DNA from: Bog-159 sp963785255
GTDB lineage: Bacteria > Acidobacteriota > Terriglobia > Bryobacterales > Bryobacteraceae
DNA length: 64,000 nucleotides
Reading direction: 5' to 3'
NCBI GenBank assembly: GCA_963785255.1
Contig: CAWAUR010000002.1
Span: 1-64,000, forward strand
Every line of letters begins with the position of its first letter. Within the stretch, counting starts at the first letter, position 1. Under the pieces are notes generated by a model. That model made no database searches, was not told the origin of the DNA, and worked only from the letters and a program-made list of their open reading frames with translations. Below, piece after piece: positions 59,416 through 64,000 of this stretch. The translations under genes were made by a program, and so were the position numbers.

Positions 59416-60123
59416 ATGCGCGGCTTGGTTCTGGTTCTTCTTGCATCGATCCCCCTCTTCGGAAGCACCGTGGATGTCGAAGTGAGTTGCCCCGGAGCCT
59501 CCTATTCGGGGGGCCTCTCTGTTTCCTGCGGGAACACGTGGATCACAGGTGCGTCCACCCTAGTGTCCTGGGCGACCAGTTCCGTGTATGCCACCGCGTG
59601 GGATGGCAACGATTGGTACTATGGAGCCGGCTCCAGCTCGGCAAGTGCGTCGTTTACTGAGGGCTTCATACTGACGGTCACGGGCGGATCTGGAGACGGC
59701 TACGCCGAACCCCTGTTCGCCCTCAGCGCCGGCGGTTCTAGCGAAGGCTTTCAGGGGTTCGGAGAGGCATCCGCGTCGCTGGGCGGGTGTGCATTGCAGA
59801 CCAACGGCGCCCCTCCCGGGACCTGTTCCCCGATGTCAGTGCCATTTGTGTTCGGTGTTCCGCAGATGCTCACGCTCAGCGAATCCACCTCCGCCGACGT
59901 GTTATCTCCCTGGTCTGAGCCTTCCTCGCTAGCCTACGGAAACGCGAGTATGACTGGTTTTGAATTCTTCGACGCCAACGGTCAGCCTTTGAACGGCGTC
60001 AGTTACAGCTTCGTTTCCACTGGCCAACCTTCAGGGGTGCCAGAGCCGGGCACGTTTCCGATTCTCACCACGATGGCGTGTGCCGCTCTCATCGCCTTTG
60101 CGCGGCGCCGCCGGATCCGATAG
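59416..60123 (+). CDS. PEP-CTERM secreted protein
   Basis: 235 residues from ATG 59416, with the SD AAAGGAG (59404-59410) five bases upstream. A signal peptide (MRGLVLVLLASIPLFGS) is followed by a Ser/Gly-rich, low-complexity extracellular body. The C-terminal sorting signal has all three parts: VPEPG, a membrane segment (TFPILTTMACAALIAFA) and RRRRIR. It should be processed by an exosortase, usually linked to surface or EPS display. The ligand and role are unknown. Confidence 0.85.
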   Translation: MRGLVLVLLASIPLFGSTVDVEVSCPGASYSGGLSVSCGNTWITGASTLVSWATSSVYATAWDGNDWYYGAGSSSASASFTEGFILTVTGGSGDGYAEPLFALSAGGSSEGFQGFGEASASLGGCALQTNGAPPGTCSPMSVPFVFGVPQMLTLSESTSADVLSPWSEPSSLAYGNASMTGFEFFDANGQPLNGVSYSFVSTGQPSGVPEPGTFPILTTMACAALIAFARRRRIR

Positions 60124-60394
60124 ACGCCGCGGCGCTCCGCCGCCGCGTTGAGCAGTCCCAGCGCCAGCGTGAGCCGCCCTCAAATGGAGAAACGTCAGCA
60201 GCAGCCGCGTCGCGCAGTGCTCTACATCGGTGCGCAGTCCCATCGAGGCCGCGAAGTAACCGACCAAAGTCTGGACCCATTTAGTGCGCGGTTCGGTTAA
60301 CCACATCGTGCCGCCGTGTCGCGGAAGAAGGATTGATGTGCGGAAGACCGCTTGCTAACGCGCGCGGCTCAGTATTGCTCCGCGTGCGGCTCAA

Positions 60395-61012
60395 TTAATG
60401 CCTGGCCCAGCGGCGTTCCAGCAACCCCAGCCCCGCGTCGGCAAGCAGTGCGATGCATGCCGCCGGCACGGCCCCGGCCAAAATCTGCGTGGTGTCCACA
60501 GACGCGATGCCGCGGAAAATGAACACACCCAAGCCGCCCCCGCCGATGGCCGCGGCAATGGTCGCGGTGCCGATCGTGGTGACAGTGGCTATGCGGATGC
60601 CGGCCAGAATCGTGTGCGCGGCCAGCGGCATTTCCACGCGCCAGAGTAACTGACTACCGGTCATTCCCATGGCGATGGCGGATTCGCGCACGGCGGGCTC
60701 CACTCCCAGAATTCCGGCCAGCGTATTGCGCAAGATCGGCAGCAGCGCATAGAGCACCAGCGCCACGATGGCGGTACGCTTGCCGATGCCGCCGATCAGA
60801 GGCACGGGAATCAGGAAGCCGAATAGCGCCAGGCTGGGGATGGTCTGCATCACGTTCGCGAATCCCAGCACCCACGGACGCCATCGAGCGCGGCGCGTGA
60901 TCAGAATGCCGGCCGGCACTGCCAGCCCGATCGCGATGGCCATCGAGACAAACACCAGCGTAAGATGTTCGAGCGTGAGTTGGCCGATCTCGTTGGCCAG
61001 ATCGGCGTTCAT
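60395..61012 (-). CDS. ABC permease, OpuC/ProW (quaternary-amine) type
   Basis: 205 residues from ATG 61012. Membrane permease with about five segments and the coupling-loop motif ESAIAMGMTGSQLLWRVEMP, close to glycine-betaine/choline OpuB/OpuC permeases. It has no fused substrate-binding domain, and no solute-binding gene follows within 270 bp, which is unusual for this importer family. It overlaps the ATPase gene by 4 bp (ATGA) and is the last gene of the ergothioneine operon. Confidence 0.85.
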   Translation of the reverse strand: MNADLANEIGQLTLEHLTLVFVSMAIAIGLAVPAGILITRRARWRPWVLGFANVMQTIPSLALFGFLIPVPLIGGIGKRTAIVALVLYALLPILRNTLAGILGVEPAVRESAIAMGMTGSQLLWRVEMPLAAHTILAGIRIATVTTIGTATIAAAIGGGGLGVFIFRGIASVDTTQILAGAVPAACIALLADAGLGLLERRWARH

Positions 61013-61755
61013 TGCGAATCCGCCCGCCAATCGAGGCAATCGAGGAAGGCGCGCGCTTCGCGGCCACGGGCGTCCTGAAACTCTTGCGGCGTGGCCAGCA
61101 GTTCGAGCGCGCCATCGCGCAGAAGGGCGATCCGCGACGCCAGCATCAGCGCTTCGCGCACATCGTGAGTGACGAAAATAGCGGTCTTGCCGAGGCCGCT
61201 GCGCAGCTCCAGGAATTGCTTTTGTAGTTCCAGGCGTGTCACAGGATCGACCGCGCCGAAAGGCTCGTCGAACAACAGTACATCGGGATCGGCCGCTAAC
61301 GCGCGCGCCACGCCCACGCGCTGCCGCTGGCCTCCGGAAAGCTGCGCGGGATAGCGCGCGGCGAATTGTTGTGGATCGAGGCCCACCCGCCGCAGCAGCT
61401 CATCGACGCGGCTCGCGATGCGCGCCCCATCCCATTTTTCAAGGCGCGGCACCAAGCCGACGTTTTGCGCGACCGTGTAATGCGGAAACAATCCGACCTC
61501 CTGGATCACATAGCCGATGCGCCGTTTCAGTCGCACGGAATCCCAGGCGGTGGTGGGCTTGCCATCCACCAGCACTTCGCCGGAACTGGGGAACGCCAGG
61601 CCATTCACCATTTTCAGCGCGGTGGTTTTACCGGAACCGCTGCGGCCCAGCAGCACCAGCGTCTCGCCGGCTTCCACGGAGAGGCTCAAGCTCTTCAGGA
61701 TTTCGCGCGCGCCAATGTGGTACGACGCGGCGCGAAACTCAACCACGGCGCTCAC
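61009..61755 (-). CDS. ABC ATPase, OpuCA-like
   Basis: 248 residues from GTG 61755, which overlaps the egtD stop (GTGA); an ATG at 61785 is an alternative start. Walker A LLGRSGSGKTTALK, Q-loop IQEVGLFPHYTVAQNVGL, signature LSGGQRQRVGVARAL and Walker B VLLFDEPFGAVDP. It lacks the C-terminal CBS domains of classical osmotically regulated OpuCA. It powers the permease encoded just downstream. Its place between egtD and the permease suggests transport of hercynine, ergothioneine or a related betaine. Confidence 0.85.
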   Translation of the reverse strand: MSAVVEFRAASYHIGAREILKSLSLSVEAGETLVLLGRSGSGKTTALKMVNGLAFPSSGEVLVDGKPTTAWDSVRLKRRIGYVIQEVGLFPHYTVAQNVGLVPRLEKWDGARIASRVDELLRRVGLDPQQFAARYPAQLSGGQRQRVGVARALAADPDVLLFDEPFGAVDPVTRLELQKQFLELRSGLGKTAIFVTHDVREALMLASRIALLRDGALELLATPQEFQDARGREARAFLDCLDWRADSQ

Positions 61756-62672
61756 GCGAACAACAGGCTCTCGGCGAAGGGCCACGTATCGTCAAGCCAT
61801 TGCGCCCGGCATTCGAAGCCCGCCGCGGCCGCCATGGCGGGGATTTCATCGGCGTAGAACTTGTGGCAGGACTCCGTCCAGATGGTTTCGTCCTTGCGCA
61901 GATCGCATTGGAATTGGGCGGCGCGGATGGAGACGCGCTGCGGCTTGAGCGCGCGCAGATGCATCTCGATGCGGCGCTGATGCGCGTTCCAACGGGCCTC
62001 GTGAGCGAAGCTGCGAAGGGCGAAATCGGCGTCCAGTTCGCGATTGATGCGCGCCAGCAGGTTGCGATTGAACGCCGCGGTGACGCCCGCTGGATCGTCA
62101 TACGCGAGCAGCATGCGGGCCAGCGGTTTGATCAAATCGGCGCCCAGCAGCAGGGCGTCGCCGGGCATCAGGCAGGCGCGTACCTCGCGCAGGAAATCCT
62201 CGGCGGCGGCGCGCGCGAAGTTGCCGATGGTGCTGCCGAGAAACAGGACCAGCAACGATTCGCCGTGGCGGCGGGCGCAAACGGCCTGGCGCAGGCCATC
62301 CATATAGGTTGCAGCGAGCGGATGGACGCGGGCGAACGGAGCCAACTCACGCGCACAGTGGGCCAGCGCGGCCGTGGAAAGATCGATCGGATAGTAATTC
62401 GGACCGCCCAGCGACTCGAGAATGAGCCTGGTCTTCGTCCCGCTGCCGCTTCCTAACTCGGCGACGGCCACGGGTGCGGGCATATAGGCGCTAAGTTGCG
62501 GCGCCAGGCGGCAGATCAGGCGGTGATCGGCGCGCGTAAGGCCGTATTCCGGCAGCACCGTGATGGCTTCGAACAGCGCCGCGCCGGTGTCATCATAGAA
62601 GTATTCGCAAGGTAGCTGTTTCTGGCCTTCGCGGCTAAGGCCGGCGCGCACGTCGTCCGAGAATTTGCCCAT
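61752..62672 (-). CDS. EgtD, histidine N-alpha-methyltransferase
   Basis: 306 residues. SAM-dependent trimethylation of histidine to hercynine (histidine betaine), the first step of ergothioneine synthesis. Family blocks: PCEYFYDDTGAALFEAITVL near the N-terminus, the SAM motif VAELGSGSGTKTRLIL, LFLGSTIGNF, and the C-terminal WLDDTWPFAESLL. The start directly follows the egtB stop (TAAATG), and its own stop overlaps the ATPase start, so the four genes are tightly coupled. Confidence 0.9.
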   Translation of the reverse strand: MGKFSDDVRAGLSREGQKQLPCEYFYDDTGAALFEAITVLPEYGLTRADHRLICRLAPQLSAYMPAPVAVAELGSGSGTKTRLILESLGGPNYYPIDLSTAALAHCARELAPFARVHPLAATYMDGLRQAVCARRHGESLLVLFLGSTIGNFARAAAEDFLREVRACLMPGDALLLGADLIKPLARMLLAYDDPAGVTAAFNRNLLARINRELDADFALRSFAHEARWNAHQRRIEMHLRALKPQRVSIRAAQFQCDLRKDETIWTESCHKFYADEIPAMAAAAGFECRAQWLDDTWPFAESLLFA

Positions 62673-63839
62673 TTATTTTTCAACCAGCCGGAAGGTGGCG
62701 TAGATGTAAGGATACCCGTGGCGAAACCAGTTGCGGAAGCTGGGCCGTAGGAAGCATCGCGCGGTGCGCGGCGAGCCGCCTTTCAACACGTAGTGTTGAC
62801 CATCGAAGAAATTGGCCGAATAGCCGGGATAAAACGGGAAAGGTTGGAAGCCTGCGAAGGGCGCGAACGGCGTGGCGGTCCATTCCCAACCGTTGCCGAC
62901 CATCTGCGAAACGCCGTTTTGGTTGGGCGGCGAAGCGGTGACCGGCTCGGGATCCCAGGCTCGAAAGTCCACGTTCGCGCCGGGCGGATCGGCGGGACCG
63001 CCATCGTACGCGGCGCGATGGAATTGCGCTTCAGTCGGCAGCGCGGCGCCTTTCCATCGGGCGTACGCTTGCGCCTCGTCGTAGGAAACATAGACGGGCC
63101 AATCGAGCGGCAGCGGAATGTCTTCGAACATGCCGTGGTAACACCACCGGCCTTCACGGCAAGCCCAGAAATGGGGCGCCGCGTTACCAGCTTTGACGAA
63201 TTCCAGATAGTCGCCGTTGGTGACTTTGTGGGTGGCGATGGCGAAGGCGGGTACGTGCACTTCGTGCCGTTCGAATTCGTTATCCCAGCCGAAACGGTCG
63301 CCGCGCGCGAGGCCCAGCGCGGCCGGTCCGGCGGGTATTTGGATCATGCGGGTCTCGGGCGCAGGTCCGGAAGGTGCGGCGGAAATCGCGGGCCGCGTTT
63401 TTTGCTCGAACGGGAGATGATGCAGCATGTAGGCGAATGTTTCGGCGTGCATCAGGCGATGTTCGATGGCCACGTGCATCAGCTCTTCCGGCGCACGTGC
63501 CAGCGCGCTATCGAGCGAGGCGCGCACGCGCGCGTTGTAATCGCGAACTTCGGCGACGGCGGGCCAATCCGCGGGCCGGTCGGTAGGAAGATCGCCGGAT
63601 TCAGGATCGATGCCGAACGAGAACAGGCGGTCGAAGCTGGGATGAAACGCGGGCATCTCGAGCGGTCCGGCCAGCAGGTTCCAGTCGAACGCTTCCAGGT
63701 GGCCGAGATAGAAAATCATGCGATGGCGTTCCGGGATGGGACGCTCGTAGAGTGCGGCGGGATCGACCAGATCGAAGAGACTGTCGGTCTCTGCACGTGC
63801 CTTATTGAGTGAGTGACACAGTTCTGGCTGCGGTGCCAT
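62673..63839 (-). CDS. EgtB, hercynine oxygenase (sulfoxide synthase)
   Basis: 388 residues. The N-terminal DinB-like domain carries the non-haem iron facial triad: H47 (LGHLEAF) and H127/H131 in HRLMHAE (HX3HXE). The C-terminal formylglycine-generating-enzyme-like domain (from about 165) has FGWDNEFERHEVHVPAFAIA and VGNGWEWTATPFAPF. It joins hercynine to a sulfur donor (gamma-glutamylcysteine or cysteine) using O2. No egtA, egtC or egtE follows, so the donor may be cysteine, with a distant EgtE-like lyase. It is first gene of the operon; the promoter should lie in 63840-64000. Confidence 0.9.
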   Translation of the reverse strand: MAPQPELCHSLNKARAETDSLFDLVDPAALYERPIPERHRMIFYLGHLEAFDWNLLAGPLEMPAFHPSFDRLFSFGIDPESGDLPTDRPADWPAVAEVRDYNARVRASLDSALARAPEELMHVAIEHRLMHAETFAYMLHHLPFEQKTRPAISAAPSGPAPETRMIQIPAGPAALGLARGDRFGWDNEFERHEVHVPAFAIATHKVTNGDYLEFVKAGNAAPHFWACREGRWCYHGMFEDIPLPLDWPVYVSYDEAQAYARWKGAALPTEAQFHRAAYDGGPADPPGANVDFRAWDPEPVTASPPNQNGVSQMVGNGWEWTATPFAPFAGFQPFPFYPGYSANFFDGQHYVLKGGSPRTARCFLRPSFRNWFRHGYPYIYATFRLVEK

Positions 63840-64000
63840 ACAGGTGACTAGTTTAGCAGAAGAGGGAGGGGCGGTCTGTTAAGGATGACACAAGGCGCTT
63901 GTGACCGCCGGTTCCGAAATCACGCGGTCCAGTACCGCCCGCATAGGCTTTCTAACAATTACCATGATAAGATCTACGGAAAGGTCCGTCCAAAATGCAC

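Noticed and set aside
60031..60306. 91-codon minus-strand frame overlapping the PEP-CTERM gene end
   Set aside because: It overlaps a well-supported gene and has no RBS. The 271-bp gap 60124-60394 shows nothing else I recognise.

Overview
The window looks like a chromosome segment from a soil acidobacterium of the Bryobacterales / Candidatus Solibacter type. That placement is inferred from gene content: Oar-like TonB-dependent receptors with a carboxypeptidase-regulatory N-terminus, large secreted GloVer-repeat and FG-GAP beta-propeller proteins, a DUF1549/DUF1553 cytochrome paired with a quinoprotein, a PEP-CTERM protein, hopanoid and Mla genes, and many short GC-rich palindromic repeats. 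No rRNA or intact tRNA gene is present to confirm it.

Layout. 0-7.2 kb: a minus-strand block with a frameshifted PqqA-like precursor peptide (3263-3339), an FG-GAP protein, a truncated PpiC isomerase and two large secreted proteins. 7.2-19.5 kb: an accessory scar zone. It holds a ribbon-helix-helix gene whose 3' part is duplicated 6.4 kb away, two secreted proteins, a tRNA-Phe 3' fragment beside a tyrosine-integrase C-terminal remnant, an RHH/PIN toxin-antitoxin pair cut by an IS3 remnant, and a nucleotidyltransferase pseudogene split by a 2.4-kb IS4-type element. That element's transposase carries a DruA (DUF4338) domain and is frameshifted at an A10 run. 19.5-33.5 kb: chromosomal genes, including the DUF1549/quinoprotein pair, a radical SAM protein, an aldo/keto reductase, a DNA ligase plus ligase-associated exonuclease, two multi-pass membrane proteins and OsmC. 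33.7-35.4 kb: an intact IS4-family element with a KTSC passenger gene, inserted inside a palindromic repeat with an 11-bp target duplication.

35.4-38.9 kb: an mlaE-mlaF-mlaD-hpnK operon. 38.9-46.4 kb: a P1 peptidase, small membrane genes, CbiX, a truncated DUF2293-type gene, and a set of response regulator, porin, cupredoxin and histidine kinase. 46.4-55.6 kb: a GloVer protein, a fused nucleotidyltransferase-MFS protein, a large Oar-like receptor, an HPr-kinase-like protein and a GT4 glycosyltransferase. 55.6-60.1 kb: a GH94-like protein, a frameshifted gene and a PEP-CTERM protein. 60.4-63.8 kb: a tightly coupled egtB-egtD-ABC ATPase-permease operon, which suggests ergothioneine or hercynine synthesis linked to a quaternary-amine-type transporter.

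A recurring theme is a modular family of palindromic repeats found at ten places from 24 kb to 55.6 kb. They sit at gene ends, and several genes take their last codons or stop codon from them.
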